Assembly (NCBI RefSeq): GCF_030410485.1
Contig: NZ_JAUHHC010000001.1
Coordinates: forward strand, 1,116,001-1,180,000
DNA from: Roseateles violae
Lineage (GTDB): Bacteria; Pseudomonadota; Gammaproteobacteria; Burkholderiales; Burkholderiaceae_C
Direction of reading: 5' to 3'
DNA length: 64,000 nucleotides
In this document: positions 25,640 to 34,172 of the stretch, piece by piece
How positions within the stretch are numbered: the stretch's first letter is position 1
Layout: each line of letters opens with the position of its first letter
Position numbers and translations under genes: made by a program
Notes under the pieces: model-generated
Database searches by the model: none
Told to the model about the DNA's origin: nothing
What the model saw: only the letters and a program-made list of their open reading frames with translations

Positions 25640-26029
25640 ATGAAGCTTGCGCTGATCGCCCACGACCACAAGAAGGACGCGATGGTGGCCCTGGCCGCCG
25701 AGTTCCTGCCCTTTCTGAGGACCGCGAGCCTGATGGCCACCGGCACGACCGGCGGCCGTCTGGTTGCCGAGCTGGGCCTGCAGGTCGAATGCCTGCTCAG
25801 CGGTCCGCTGGGCGGCGATCTGCAGATCGGCGCGCGGCTGGCCGTCGGCGAGGTCGATGCGGTGATCTTTCTGCGCGACCCGATGACACCGCAGCCGCAT
25901 GAGCCCGATATCAATGCGCTGGTGCGCGCCTGCGACGTCCATGATGTGCCCTGCGCGACCAATGTGGCCGGTGCCCGCCTGATGCTGGGGCGCTGGGCCG
26001 CCCAGGCTGCCGACGGCATTCGCGGCTAA
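25640..26029 (+). CDS. mgsA: Methylglyoxal synthase
   Basis: A 129-residue enzyme that converts dihydroxyacetone phosphate to methylglyoxal and phosphate, a bypass of lower glycolysis when phosphate is scarce or sugar phosphates pile up. Hallmarks are [13 protein letters not shown] at the start, the phosphate site TGTTGG (34-39), the [12 protein letters not shown] loop (54-65) with catalytic Asp60, and the later [11 protein letters not shown] strand. The length is that of a bare family domain; Escherichia coli MgsA is slightly longer. Single-gene unit by layout, followed by a tiny basic gene. Confidence 0.93.
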   Translation: MKLALIAHDHKKDAMVALAAEFLPFLRTASLMATGTTGGRLVAELGLQVECLLSGPLGGDLQIGARLAVGEVDAVIFLRDPMTPQPHEPDINALVRACDVHDVPCATNVAGARLMLGRWAAQAADGIRG

Positions 26030-26090
26030 AATCCCGCTTTCGGGCCGCCCGGCGGTCTGTTCGCATCCCCTTATCTGTACCGGAGCCATC

Positions 26091-26246
26091 ATGGGCAACA
26101 AGATCAAAACCGAAGCCGACCGCCGCGCCACGCCGCGTCCCGCCGGCCTGTCGTTCACCCACGGCCGCGGCCAGAAGAGCAGCCTGGAGCGCGGCTCGCA
26201 CACCCGCAGCAAGAAGAACCCGGGCAAGCGTCCGCACAGCGGTTGA
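26091..26246 (+). CDS. Small very basic protein
   Basis: A 51-residue protein: MGNKIKTEADRRATPRPAG at the start and NPGKRPHSG at the end, with 14 Lys/Arg residues. It has a Shine-Dalgarno GGAG five bases before the ATG, and a TAAAAT -10-like box at 26027-26032 overlapping the mgsA stop codon. An intrinsic terminator follows the stop at 26292. The composition suggests nucleic acid or ribosome association, but no family is recognised. The complete promoter/ribosome site/terminator frame argues it is a real gene. Confidence 0.65.
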   Translation: MGNKIKTEADRRATPRPAGLSFTHGRGQKSSLERGSHTRSKKNPGKRPHSG

Positions 26247-26291
26247 AGCCGGCGGTGGGATGAGCGAGATCACCCACCGTTTGCTCTGATC

Positions 26292-26326
26292 ACAGGCCCC
26301 AAGCCTCGCGGCGGGGCCTGTTCCAT
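26292..26326 (+). terminator. Intrinsic terminator after the small basic gene
   Basis: ACAGGCCCC (26292-26300) pairs with GGGGCCTGT (26313-26321), a 9-bp stem with a 12-base loop, followed by TCCATTT, a weak U tract. It lies 46 bases after the stop of the 51-codon gene and before the FAD-dependent dehydrogenase. Confidence 0.65.
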
Positions 26327-26353
26327 TTCCAACGCATGCATTGATCAATCACC

Positions 26354-28024
26354 ATGATCCGCATCACCGAACTCCGCCTGCCGCTGGACCATGCCGAGGA
26401 CGCACTGCGTCCGGCCATCGTTGCCCGTCTGGGCATCGCCGACGCGCAGCTGCGCGCCTTCACCGTCTTCAAGCGCAGCTATGACGCCCGCAAGAAGGCG
26501 GCCATCCTCTTGATCTACACGATCGACTGCGAGCTGGCCGCCGAGGACGAGGCCGCGCTGCTGCAGCGCTTCGCCGGCGATCCGCATATCAAGCCGACGC
26601 CGGACACCGGCTACAAATTCGTCGGCCAGGCGCCGGCTGGCGGCTGGCCGGAGGATAGGCGCCCGGTCGTCATCGGCTTCGGCCCCTGCGGCATCTTCGC
26701 CGCGCTGATCCTGGCCCAGATGGGGCTGCGGCCCATCGTGCTGGAGCGTGGCAAACAAGTGCGCGAGCGCACCAAGGACACCTGGGGCCTGTGGCGGCAG
26801 AGCGAGCTGAACCCCGAGTCGAACGTGCAGTTCGGCGAGGGCGGCGCCGGCACCTTTTCGGACGGCAAGCTGTGGAGCCAGATCTCCGACCCCCGCCATC
26901 TGACGCGCAAGGTGCTGACCGAGTTCGTCAAGGCCGGCGCGCCGGAAGAGATCCTCTATGTGAGCAAGCCGCATATCGGCACCTTCCGGCTGGTGTCGAT
27001 GGTGATCAAGATGCGCGCCGAGATCGAGGCGCTGGGCGGCGAGATCCGCTTCCAGCAGAAGGTGTCCGACCTGCTGATCGATGACGGCCCCGGCGGCCGG
27101 CATGTGCGCGGCGTCGGCCTGGAGTCCGGCGCGCAGATCGCCACCGACCATGTGGTGCTGGCCCTGGGCCACAGCGCGCGCGACACCTTCGGCATGCTGC
27201 ACGAGCGCGGCGTCTTCATGGAGGCCAAGCCCTTCTCGATCGGCTACCGCATCGAGCATCCGCAGTCGGTCATCGACCAGGCCCGCTTCGGCCCGAATGC
27301 CGGCAATCCCATTCTCGGCGCGGCCGACTACAAGCTGGTGCACCACGCGAAGAACGGCCGCTCGGTCTACAGCTTCTGCATGTGCCCGGGCGGCACCGTC
27401 GTCGCGGCGACCAGCGAGCCGCAGCGCGTCGTCACCAACGGCATGAGCCAGTACTCGCGCAACGAGCGCAATGCCAATGCCGGCATCGTCGTCGGCATCT
27501 CGCCCGAGGACTACCGCCAGGACGGCAAGCGCGACGGCAGCCCGGTCAATCCGCTCGATGGCATGGCCTTCCAGCGCATCTGGGAATCGCGCGCCTACGA
27601 GCTCGGCGAGGGCGACTACCGGGCGCCCGGCGCCCTGGTCGGCGACTTCATCAAGCGCCAGCGCAGCAAGCTGCTGGGCAAGGTCGAGCCCAGCTACAAG
27701 CCCGGCGTCACCCTGACCGATCTGCAGCAAAAGGGCAAGGGCAGCCTGCCGGGCTATGCGCTGGACGCGATCCGCGAGGCGCTGCCGGCCTTCGAGCGCC
27801 AGATCAGGGGCTTCTCGATGGCCGATGCGGTGCTGACCGGGGTCGAGACCCGCACCTCCTCGCCCCTGCGCATCACCCGTGGCCGCGACTACCAGAGCCT
27901 CAACGTCAAGGGCCTGTACCCGGCCGGCGAGGGCGCCGGCTATGCAGGCGGCATCATGTCGGCCGGCGTCGATGGCATCGAGGTGGCCGAGGCAGTCGGC
28001 GCGTCGCTGCTGGGAGCGCGCTGA
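26354..28024 (+). CDS. Uncharacterised FAD-dependent dehydrogenase (COG2509 type)
   Basis: A 556-residue cytoplasmic flavoprotein. A ~95-residue N-terminal ferredoxin-like domain precedes the dinucleotide-binding site VVIGFGPCGIFAALILAQMGLRP (about 107-129). The FAD-contacting segment SNVQFGEGGAGTFSDGKL and the C-terminal GLYPAGEGAGYAGGIMSAGVDG are diagnostic of the COG2509 group. Its reaction is unknown; members have been called NAD-dependent dehydrogenases without proof. It stands alone between a terminator and a convergent gene. Confidence 0.9.
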   Translation: MIRITELRLPLDHAEDALRPAIVARLGIADAQLRAFTVFKRSYDARKKAAILLIYTIDCELAAEDEAALLQRFAGDPHIKPTPDTGYKFVGQAPAGGWPEDRRPVVIGFGPCGIFAALILAQMGLRPIVLERGKQVRERTKDTWGLWRQSELNPESNVQFGEGGAGTFSDGKLWSQISDPRHLTRKVLTEFVKAGAPEEILYVSKPHIGTFRLVSMVIKMRAEIEALGGEIRFQQKVSDLLIDDGPGGRHVRGVGLESGAQIATDHVVLALGHSARDTFGMLHERGVFMEAKPFSIGYRIEHPQSVIDQARFGPNAGNPILGAADYKLVHHAKNGRSVYSFCMCPGGTVVAATSEPQRVVTNGMSQYSRNERNANAGIVVGISPEDYRQDGKRDGSPVNPLDGMAFQRIWESRAYELGEGDYRAPGALVGDFIKRQRSKLLGKVEPSYKPGVTLTDLQQKGKGSLPGYALDAIREALPAFERQIRGFSMADAVLTGVETRTSSPLRITRGRDYQSLNVKGLYPAGEGAGYAGGIMSAGVDGIEVAEAVGASLLGAR

Positions 28025-28038
28025 AGGCTGCCAGGCTG

Positions 28039-28938
28039 TCAGCGGATCTGCGAGGGCTTGGCGCGTTCCTTGTAGAAGGCGTCGGCGCGCGCCCCTAGGT
28101 GCTGGCGCGGATCGCCGCCCGAGGCCCAGCGCTCGTTCAGCTCGCGCAGCATCTGCGCGCCGGCGGGCGTGCCCAGCACGCGGTCGATGCCCCGGATGGC
28201 TTCCAGGCCCCAGGGCGTGCGCGGGCAGGCGACGCCCGCCTGCATCGGCTCGGCGCCCTGGATGGGCACGGCGGCCAGCTCCTCGAACTGCGGATGCGGC
28301 TGGGCGCGGCCGGCGTTCAGCGAGATCGCATATTCGATCGTGTAGTCGGCGCGGCCGATGTCCAGCATGGGCAGCATCTTGCTGCCGAAATCATTGGCCG
28401 CGTAGAAGCTGATCGAGCGGTTCTGCGCCGGCCGCTGCGCCAGCTGCGCGTCGATATGGCTGCCATAGCTGCGGCCCTCGACCAGCGCGCCGCGCAGCCG
28501 CTCGTCGGCCAGCAGTCGCGCCAGCAGCACCTCGCCGGCGGCATTGCGCGGCAGCGCGGCCAGCTTCTCGCGGCGCACGATCAGCTGCAGCGGCGGGCCG
28601 ATCTGCGTGTTGGTGAAATAGGCCTGTTTCTCGCGCTCGGGGGTGCGCACGACCGAGACCAGGCAGACCGGCTCGCCGTCCAGCAGCTTCTGCCAGCTGC
28701 GCTTGGGATTCGCCTGCACGATCTGATGCCGCGGCGCCGGCCATTGGTTGGCGACGAAACCGACCAACCGGTCGGCCAGTCCGCCGCTGGGGCGCTCGTC
28801 GGCGGCGGCCGGCGGATCGGCCGACAGCCAGGTGATGCTGTCCACCCGCGGCGCCTCGGCGGCGCGGCCGGCGCCGGGGGCTCCGGCCAGGGCCAGCAGC
28901 AGCGCTAAGGGCAAATGCGTCGCTTTGATCGGCTTCAA
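28039..28938 (-). CDS. TIGR02285-like periplasmic binding-type protein
   Basis: A periplasmic protein of about 299 residues of the solute-binding-like TIGR02285 family. From the TTG at 28938 it begins MKPIKATHLPLALLLALAGA, a standard signal peptide; a GTG at 28980 would add 14 residues ahead of it. The mature part begins DSITWLSADPPAA and shows the family's pattern, with WQKLLDGEPVCLVSVVRTPEREKQA and a late DYTIEYAISL strand. Lack of a nearby ABC permease suggests a sensor or stand-alone role. Start choice is uncertain. Confidence 0.72.
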   Translation of the reverse strand: MKPIKATHLPLALLLALAGAPGAGRAAEAPRVDSITWLSADPPAAADERPSGGLADRLVGFVANQWPAPRHQIVQANPKRSWQKLLDGEPVCLVSVVRTPEREKQAYFTNTQIGPPLQLIVRREKLAALPRNAAGEVLLARLLADERLRGALVEGRSYGSHIDAQLAQRPAQNRSISFYAANDFGSKMLPMLDIGRADYTIEYAISLNAGRAQPHPQFEELAAVPIQGAEPMQAGVACPRTPWGLEAIRGIDRVLGTPAGAQMLRELNERWASGGDPRQHLGARADAFYKERAKPSQIR

Positions 28939-29004
28939 GATGAGCGGAGCATAGCGCGCCAAGGCCCCCGCCGCGGCCACGGGTTTGCCATGCCCCGGGT
29001 CACG

Positions 29005-29262
29005 CTAGGCCTGCTGCTGCATCAGCTCGATCAGCTCGCGCAGGAAGTCCAGCGCCTCCTCGGGCGTGGCGAAGAAATACTCGCCGCCCAGATCGGCCAC
29101 GTCGCCGCCCGGGCCGATGTGGACGACGGACCAGCCCTCGGCGCCGCCGCCGATCGCGCAGATGCCGAAGCTGCCGGGCGCCAGCTCGCGGGCGCTGCCC
29201 GCGGTGACGAAGATGTCCTTGCCGAGATGGCTGTAATAGCGTTTCACGGCCGCGATTGTCAC
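29005..29262 (-). CDS. Conserved small protein of unknown function
   Basis: An 85-residue protein, starting with GTG at 29262 or GTG at 29247 (MKRYYSHLGKDIFVTAG). It has a glycine-rich central part (GGGAEGWSVVHIGPGGDVADLGGEYFFATPEEALDFL) and no signal peptide. The overall pattern, a short beta unit then a helix rich in Glu and Leu, suggests a small folded domain; no family is recognised. It is divergent from the DUF427 gene, with 52 bases between the starts. Confidence 0.68.
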   Translation of the reverse strand: MTIAAVKRYYSHLGKDIFVTAGSARELAPGSFGICAIGGGAEGWSVVHIGPGGDVADLGGEYFFATPEEALDFLRELIELMQQQA

Positions 29263-29314
29263 CGCTGGCTATAGTCGCCCGATCGCAGGAGATCGAGAAA
29301 GAAAGAGCAGCGGC

Positions 29315-29593
29315 ATGAAGGCAATCTGGAACGGCGTGGTGATCGCCGACAGCGAGGACATCGTCACCGTCGACGGCGAGCACTATTTCCCGCCCGAGTC
29401 GCTGAAGCGCGAGTACACCACCTTCAGCAACCAGCGCAGCAGCAGCTGGAAAGGCCAGGCCCAGTACCTGAGCCTGTTCGTCAACGGCGAGATCAATCCG
29501 GACGCGGTCTGGTTCTATGCGGAACCCAGCGAGGCCGCGGCCGAGATCAAGGGCCGCTACGCGTTCTGGAAGGGCGTGCAGGTCGTCGAATAG
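29315..29593 (+). CDS. DUF427 domain protein
   Basis: A 92-residue single-domain protein. It begins MKAIWNGVVIADSEDIVTVDGEHYFPPES, and the core SSSWKGQAQYLSLFVNG plus DAVWFYAEPSEAAAEIKG match DUF427, a small beta fold found in many bacteria. The usual T-x-C-P-W-K-G segment is here SSSWKG, so the conserved cysteine is replaced by serine. Function unknown; it may bind small ligands or nucleic acid. It ends 3 bases before the convergent mltA stop. Confidence 0.85.
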   Translation: MKAIWNGVVIADSEDIVTVDGEHYFPPESLKREYTTFSNQRSSSWKGQAQYLSLFVNGEINPDAVWFYAEPSEAAAEIKGRYAFWKGVQVVE

Positions 29594-29596
29594 CGC

Positions 29597-30769
29597 TCAG
29601 GGCCTTGGCCACAGCGCCCACAGCCGCAGCGGCTGCTTGGTGCGCAGCGCCTGCGCCTCGGCCTCGGCGCCCCAGCCCCAGAAGAAGTCGGCGCGCACCG
29701 CGCCGACAATGGCGCTGCCGCTGTCCTGCGCCATCGCCAGCCGGCGCAGCGGCGCGCCGGCATCCAGCCAGACCGGCGTGCCGTAGGGAATGCTGGCCTT
29801 GTCGACCGCGATCGAGCGGCCCGGCGTCAGCGGCACCCCCTGGGCGCCGCGCGGGCCCATGCCGAGGTCGGACAGCGGCTCCTCGCGGAAGAACACATAG
29901 CGCGGATTGCTCCACAGCAGCTCGTTGAGCCGGGCCGGATTGCGCCGCGCCCAATCGCGCACCGCGGCGCGCGGCGCCGCCGGACCGTCCTTCCATTCGC
30001 CCATCGCGGCCAGCGCCGGCCCCAGCGGCTGCAGCGGCTGCTCGTTGTGGCCGGCGAAGGCCATGCGCAGCCAGCGCGGCCGGCCGCCGTCCTCGTCGTC
30101 GACGCGCACCCGGCCCGAACCCTGCAGCTGCAGCACCTGCAGATCGATAGGGTCCTCGATATAGACCAGCGCCCTCATGCGGCTCTTCAGCGGCTCGCTG
30201 TCGATCTGGCGGCGCGTGTAGTAAGGCCGGCGCTGGTTCAGATCGGGCGGGGCGGCCAGCACCGGCACCTGGAAGCCGGCCTGCGGCTGGCGGCGCGCGA
30301 TCAGCTCGGGCTCGAAATAGCCGGTCAGCAGGCCCTGCGCCTCGCCGTCCAGGCTTTCGATGCGCCAGGGCCTCAGATGCTGCATCAGCCACAGCAGCGC
30401 CTCCTGGTCGTCGGCCGGGCCGCTCATCAGCAGCGCCTTCGCGCACAGTTCCGCCCAGCCCGGCGCCGGGCGTGCGCAGCCGGCGCGCAGCGCGGGCCAC
30501 AGCTCGGCCGCGCGGTCCTCGCCCCAGCCGGGCAACTCGCTCCAGTCGACGGCGATCCAGCGCGCGCGTTCGCGTTGCTGCTGTTCGCGCGGGCGGGCCG
30601 GCTCGGCGGCCGGCGCGCTCACCTTGGGCGTGGACGGCGCTTGCGGCGGCGGCGCGGTCGAGCAGGCGGCCAGCACGCCTAGAATCGCCGCCGCCGTGCA
30701 TTTGGAGATCGAGGCGATGGGTGTGATTCTGCTGGAGGCCTTGGCCGCGCTGGGGCTGCTGCTGTTCAT
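29597..30769 (-). CDS. mltA: Membrane-bound lytic murein transglycosylase A
   Basis: An outer-membrane lipoprotein that cleaves glycan strands of peptidoglycan to 1,6-anhydromuropeptides. The lipobox is LAAC after a hydrophobic CTAAAILGV. The MltA domain holds LLTGYFEPELIARR, the central QLQGSGRVRVDD strand, and the 3D domain with catalytic Asp in MAQDSGSAIVGAVRADFFWGWG. The start is awkward: no ATG, GTG or TTG suits the short signal, so the ATG at 30769 is used, which overlaps the divergent 50-codon gene by 53 bases; an ATG at 30784 is an alternative. About 390 residues. Confidence 0.88.
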   Translation of the reverse strand: MNSSSPSAAKASSRITPIASISKCTAAAILGVLAACSTAPPPQAPSTPKVSAPAAEPARPREQQQRERARWIAVDWSELPGWGEDRAAELWPALRAGCARPAPGWAELCAKALLMSGPADDQEALLWLMQHLRPWRIESLDGEAQGLLTGYFEPELIARRQPQAGFQVPVLAAPPDLNQRRPYYTRRQIDSEPLKSRMRALVYIEDPIDLQVLQLQGSGRVRVDDEDGGRPRWLRMAFAGHNEQPLQPLGPALAAMGEWKDGPAAPRAAVRDWARRNPARLNELLWSNPRYVFFREEPLSDLGMGPRGAQGVPLTPGRSIAVDKASIPYGTPVWLDAGAPLRRLAMAQDSGSAIVGAVRADFFWGWGAEAEAQALRTKQPLRLWALWPRP

Positions 30770-30869
30770 CGTCTGGTGGACCATGTTTTCGGGCCGCAAG
30801 GGCGGCGAGCGCCCGGGCGAGGACGAAGCGAAGGATGAGGATGACAAGGGCGGCGGCGCTCAGTCCTGA
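30717..30869 (+). CDS. Small single-pass membrane protein
   Basis: A 50-residue protein. MGVILLEALAALGLLLFIVWW is one membrane helix, followed by TMFSGRKGGERPGEDEAKDE and a charged cytoplasmic tail. GGAG at 30704-30707 lies nine bases before the ATG. Small proteins with the WWTMFSGRKGGE feature are recalled from other Burkholderiales, which supports it as real, although the function is unknown. It overlaps the 5' end of mltA on the opposite strand and the 3' end of the recombinase-like gene by ten bases. Confidence 0.72.
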   Translation: MGVILLEALAALGLLLFIVWWTMFSGRKGGERPGEDEAKDEDDKGGGAQS

Positions 30870-32905
30870 CTCGCCGCCCGCGGCGGCAGGAAGAAGCTGC
30901 GCGGCCGCTCGCGCAGCCGGCGCCAGATCGCCGCGCTGACGCGGGCGCGGTCGGCCAACTGGATGCCGCGCGAGCGCAGCGCGACCTTGAAGGCGCAGAA
31001 GAAGCTGACGGTCAGATTCAGCACGCCGATCAGCGCGATGGTCGGCACGCACCACCAGAACGCCGGGCTGGCGAAGATCTGCCAGCCCAGTGCGCCGACG
31101 GCGGCGCTCAGCTGACCGCTGGACAGGGTCACATGGCGCACATCGAGCGGGATGGCCAGGAAGCCGAGCAGCGCCGGCACCATGCCCAGCATCATGCCCA
31201 GGCTGATATTGGCCGCCAGGCCGGAGATATTGGCGCGCCACCAATACGCCCAGCGCTGCGCGCGCGCGGCGCCGAGCCGGGCGATCAGATGCGGGTTCCA
31301 GGCGATCGCGCTGTCCAGCCGGTAGAACACGAACCAGTTCTCGACCCAGCCGGCGATCAGGCTGCTGATGAACAGCAGCACGCCGGTGAAGGCGGCGAAC
31401 AGCAGCGAGGGCCCGAACAGCTGCAGCGAATGCAGCACGTACTCGGCCTCCTTCGGCCCGATCACCGGCGCGCCGAACAGCGCCCGCGTCAGCAGCTGCA
31501 CCAGCAGCACCAGCGGGATCACCAGCGCGATATTGCCGACGATGCCGGCGAACTGGGAGCGCAGCAGATTGGCGACCTCGTCGACGAAGCCCTCCAGGCC
31601 CTCGGGCGTGCCGATGTCCTGCAGCTTGTGTGCGATCGCCGGCGCCGTCATCGCCGGCTGCTTGGTCGCCACCGTCCAATGCGCCAGATGGATCAGCACG
31701 AAGCTGATCGCATAGTTGACGCCGGCCCAGAAACCGGACCAGAAGGCGGAGAGCCCCAGCGCCAGCAGCGCGAACTTGATCAGCGTCGTCAGCGCGATCA
31801 TCGCGCCGCCGCCGGCCGCGCGCCTGAGCATGTCGCCGTACTCGGCGCGGTCGCGGGTGATGTAGTGCTCGCCGGTCTCGGCGCTGCGCTCGGCCACCTT
31901 GCGCGCCATCAGCGAGTAATGGCGCGCGAACAGCGTGCGGATGCTGCGCCGCTCGTGCACCACGCCGACCAGGCTGGCCGTCAGCCGCAGCAGCTCGCGC
32001 TTGGGCTGGTCGGAGACCAGGCAGTCGAGCAGGGCCTCGATGCGCTGGGTGCGCGCCAGCATCTGCTCGACCTCGAACATGATGTCCACCGAGACGCCAT
32101 AGGCCTCCAGATGCTCGGGCACGCTGTTGACGGCCTGGCGGCAGCGCTCCAGCAGCGCGCGCAGATAGTGCAGATGCTGGCGCAGCGCCGGCGAGTCGCC
32201 CTGAGCCGGCTGCTGAGGCAGCGCCTCGATCAGCTGTTCCAGCGCATGCGGCAGCTGGGTGAAGGGCCGGTCGGCGATCAGCTCGGGACTCATGCGCAGG
32301 CGCAGCGGCGAGGACAGGCCGGCGGCATGGACGGCGCTGACCAGCACCACCAGGCCGTCCAGCATCGGCTCGCGCCAGGACGGTGCCTCGCCCGAGCCGG
32401 CGCGCGCGAACAGTGCCGCCAGCCGTTCGAGCAACTCGTCGTCGATCGCGGCCAGCCATTGCTCGTCGGCCTCGTCCGGGAACAGCGGGCCGAACAGCTC
32501 GCCCAGATCGCTGCTGTCGACGGTGCCCGGCAGCAGGCGCAGGCGCAGGCGCAGCAGGAATTCGCTCCACAAGGCCATGCGCGGCGCGAAGCCGACGTCG
32601 GAAAACAGGCCGACCGCGCTGACATCGCGCCAGATGCCGGCCCAGACCTCGGCGAAGGCCTGCGCATGCTCGGGATGGCGCTCCAGCACATTGAGCAGAT
32701 GGCGCAGGCGCCGCACCGGCATCGGCGCCGCATCGGCGCGCGGCTCCTCGCCGGCGGCGCCGCGCGCGGGCGCATGGCGCAGCCATTCGAGCAGCCGCGC
32801 CAGCCACAGATTGCGCGCCGGCAGCGCCGCCTTCGGGTCGGCGGCGTTGAGCAGCGCCGTCAGGTCCCAGGCCTGGGCCTGCAGGCCTTTGCCCAGCAGA
32901 CTCAA
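30860..32905 (-). CDS. PF10136-type 'site-specific recombinase' family membrane protein
   Basis: A 681-residue protein of the family annotated as site-specific recombinase (Gcr-like), common in Burkholderiales beside apaG. Residues 1-360 are soluble and helical, with the block VPEHLEAYGVSVDIMFEVEQML in that part; the second half contains several membrane helices (for example IALTTLIKFALLALGLSAFW and NIALVIPLVLLVQLL). A multi-pass membrane protein is hard to reconcile with a recombinase, so the family name is doubtful. Translation starts at TTG 32905, sharing TTGA with the apaG stop. No catalytic residues of known recombinases are seen. Confidence 0.82.
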   Translation of the reverse strand: MSLLGKGLQAQAWDLTALLNAADPKAALPARNLWLARLLEWLRHAPARGAAGEEPRADAAPMPVRRLRHLLNVLERHPEHAQAFAEVWAGIWRDVSAVGLFSDVGFAPRMALWSEFLLRLRLRLLPGTVDSSDLGELFGPLFPDEADEQWLAAIDDELLERLAALFARAGSGEAPSWREPMLDGLVVLVSAVHAAGLSSPLRLRMSPELIADRPFTQLPHALEQLIEALPQQPAQGDSPALRQHLHYLRALLERCRQAVNSVPEHLEAYGVSVDIMFEVEQMLARTQRIEALLDCLVSDQPKRELLRLTASLVGVVHERRSIRTLFARHYSLMARKVAERSAETGEHYITRDRAEYGDMLRRAAGGGAMIALTTLIKFALLALGLSAFWSGFWAGVNYAISFVLIHLAHWTVATKQPAMTAPAIAHKLQDIGTPEGLEGFVDEVANLLRSQFAGIVGNIALVIPLVLLVQLLTRALFGAPVIGPKEAEYVLHSLQLFGPSLLFAAFTGVLLFISSLIAGWVENWFVFYRLDSAIAWNPHLIARLGAARAQRWAYWWRANISGLAANISLGMMLGMVPALLGFLAIPLDVRHVTLSSGQLSAAVGALGWQIFASPAFWWCVPTIALIGVLNLTVSFFCAFKVALRSRGIQLADRARVSAAIWRRLRERPRSFFLPPRAASQD

Positions 32906-33276
32906 TGCAAGGAGCTGCTGTCGGCCAGCAGGAATTCGGGCACCTCGGCGTAGAACACCTCGGCCGCCTCGGTCACGCACAGGAAGCGGCCGCGCATGCT
33001 GCCCTGCGGCGTGGCGATCTGCGCCCAGGAGCTGTACTGGAACTTCTGGCCCGGCGCCAGCAGCGGCTGGTGGCCGACGACGGCCAGGCCGTCGACGCGC
33101 TGCTCGCGGCCCTGGGCATCGACGATCTGCCAATGCCGGCCGACCAGCTGGGCGCCGATGTCGCCGGTGTTCTCGATCGTGATCGTGTAGCTGAAGGCAT
33201 AGAGGCCTTGCTCGGCCTGCGTCTGCTCGGCCAGGGTCTGCACGACTACGCTGCAGCGGAATTGCGGGTGCGCCAT
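32902..33276 (-). CDS. apaG: ApaG protein
   Basis: A 124-residue beta-sandwich protein of the ApaG family. The strand pattern YAFSYTITIENTGDIGAQLVGRHWQIVDAQG, then GVVGxQPLLAPGQKFQYSS (here LAVVGHQPLLAPGQ), and GSMRGRFLCV are diagnostic. ApaG is linked to cobalt/magnesium tolerance in Salmonella and to Ap4A metabolism by location in Escherichia coli; the reaction is unproven. It is the first gene of a two-gene unit with the recombinase-like protein, whose start overlaps its stop. Confidence 0.92.
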   Translation of the reverse strand: MAHPQFRCSVVVQTLAEQTQAEQGLYAFSYTITIENTGDIGAQLVGRHWQIVDAQGREQRVDGLAVVGHQPLLAPGQKFQYSSWAQIATPQGSMRGRFLCVTEAAEVFYAEVPEFLLADSSSLH

Positions 33277-33335
33277 GCGGCCGATTCTAGGCCGCGTCGC
33301 GCGGCGAGGCGGCGCGCTGCCGCTATGCTCCGCCC

Positions 33336-34145
33336 ATGCATGCCGCTAGCGACTTTCTGATCCGGGCCGGGCAGCGCTTCGGCGCCGCGTTCGGTGCCGC
33401 GCTGTGGCTGGCGCTTTTCGCGTCGCCGGTGCCGGCCGCGCCGCCGCAGCCGCCGCTGCAATTGCAGACGGCGCAGCAGAGCGGCTCGATCGGCAAGTAC
33501 GCCGCGCCCGGCGAGGCGGCGCTGCCAGGCATCTGCATGGAGATCCTGCGTGCGGTCGAGCGCGTCGACCCGGGCCTGCGCTTCGTCGGCCTCGAGCGGC
33601 GCGCGCCGCTGCGCCGCATCGAGCGCATGCTGGCCCAGGGTGATCTCGATGTGTTCTTCTGCCTGCTGAAGACGCCCGAGCGCGCCCAGCAATGGCGCTA
33701 TCTGCCGGTGCCGCTGTACCGGGTCCGGCATATGGTCGTGCAGCGCATCGACGATGCCCAGGTGCTGCGCAGCACGGCCGACCTGATCGCCTCGGGCTTG
33801 AAGAAGCCGGTGCTGGTGAGCCAGGGCACCGTGCTGCAGCAGGGGCTGGCGCGCGCCGGCGTCGTCACGGCCGAGGCGCCCTCGGAGCGCGAGGCGCTGC
33901 AGATGCTGCTGCTGGGCCGCACCGATGCCGTCTACGGCCAGGACGTCAACCTGCTGCGCAATCTGCGCGAGTCGGGGCTTGGCGACAAGCTGCGGCTGTC
34001 GCCGACCGTCTTTCTCGAGGACCTGCAGTACGCGACCGTCGGCCGCCAGCTGCCGGCCGATGCCGAGCAGCGGCTGACCCAGGCGCTGCAGGCGCTGGAG
34101 CGCGACGGCACGCTGAAGGCGATTGCCGACAAGTACAACCGCTAG
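33336..34145 (+). CDS. Periplasmic amino acid-binding-like protein (SBP_bac_3)
   Basis: A 269-residue exported protein of the family 3 solute-binding fold. The signal peptide runs to about residue 34 (ALFASPVPAAP). The body carries GICMEILRAVERVDPGLRFVGLERRAPLRRIERMLAQGDLDVFF, then VLVSQGTVLQQGLARAGV, with the usual two-lobe pattern, and ends ERDGTLKAIADKYNR, typical for amino acid-binding proteins. There are no transporter genes next to it, so it may be an orphan binding protein or sensor input. Start ATG 33336 follows directly on a divergent apaG; the ribosome site is weak. Confidence 0.82.
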   Translation: MHAASDFLIRAGQRFGAAFGAALWLALFASPVPAAPPQPPLQLQTAQQSGSIGKYAAPGEAALPGICMEILRAVERVDPGLRFVGLERRAPLRRIERMLAQGDLDVFFCLLKTPERAQQWRYLPVPLYRVRHMVVQRIDDAQVLRSTADLIASGLKKPVLVSQGTVLQQGLARAGVVTAEAPSEREALQMLLLGRTDAVYGQDVNLLRNLRESGLGDKLRLSPTVFLEDLQYATVGRQLPADAEQRLTQALQALERDGTLKAIADKYNR

Positions 34146-34172
34146 AACAAGAACGAAGGAAGGAGGCCGGCG

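Noticed and set aside
29517..32953. Long plus-strand frames across mltA and the recombinase-like gene as an alternative gene set
   Set aside because: The composition is Arg/Ala/Gln-rich without recognisable folds; the minus-strand proteins show family motifs. Only the 50-codon membrane gene survives in this stretch.
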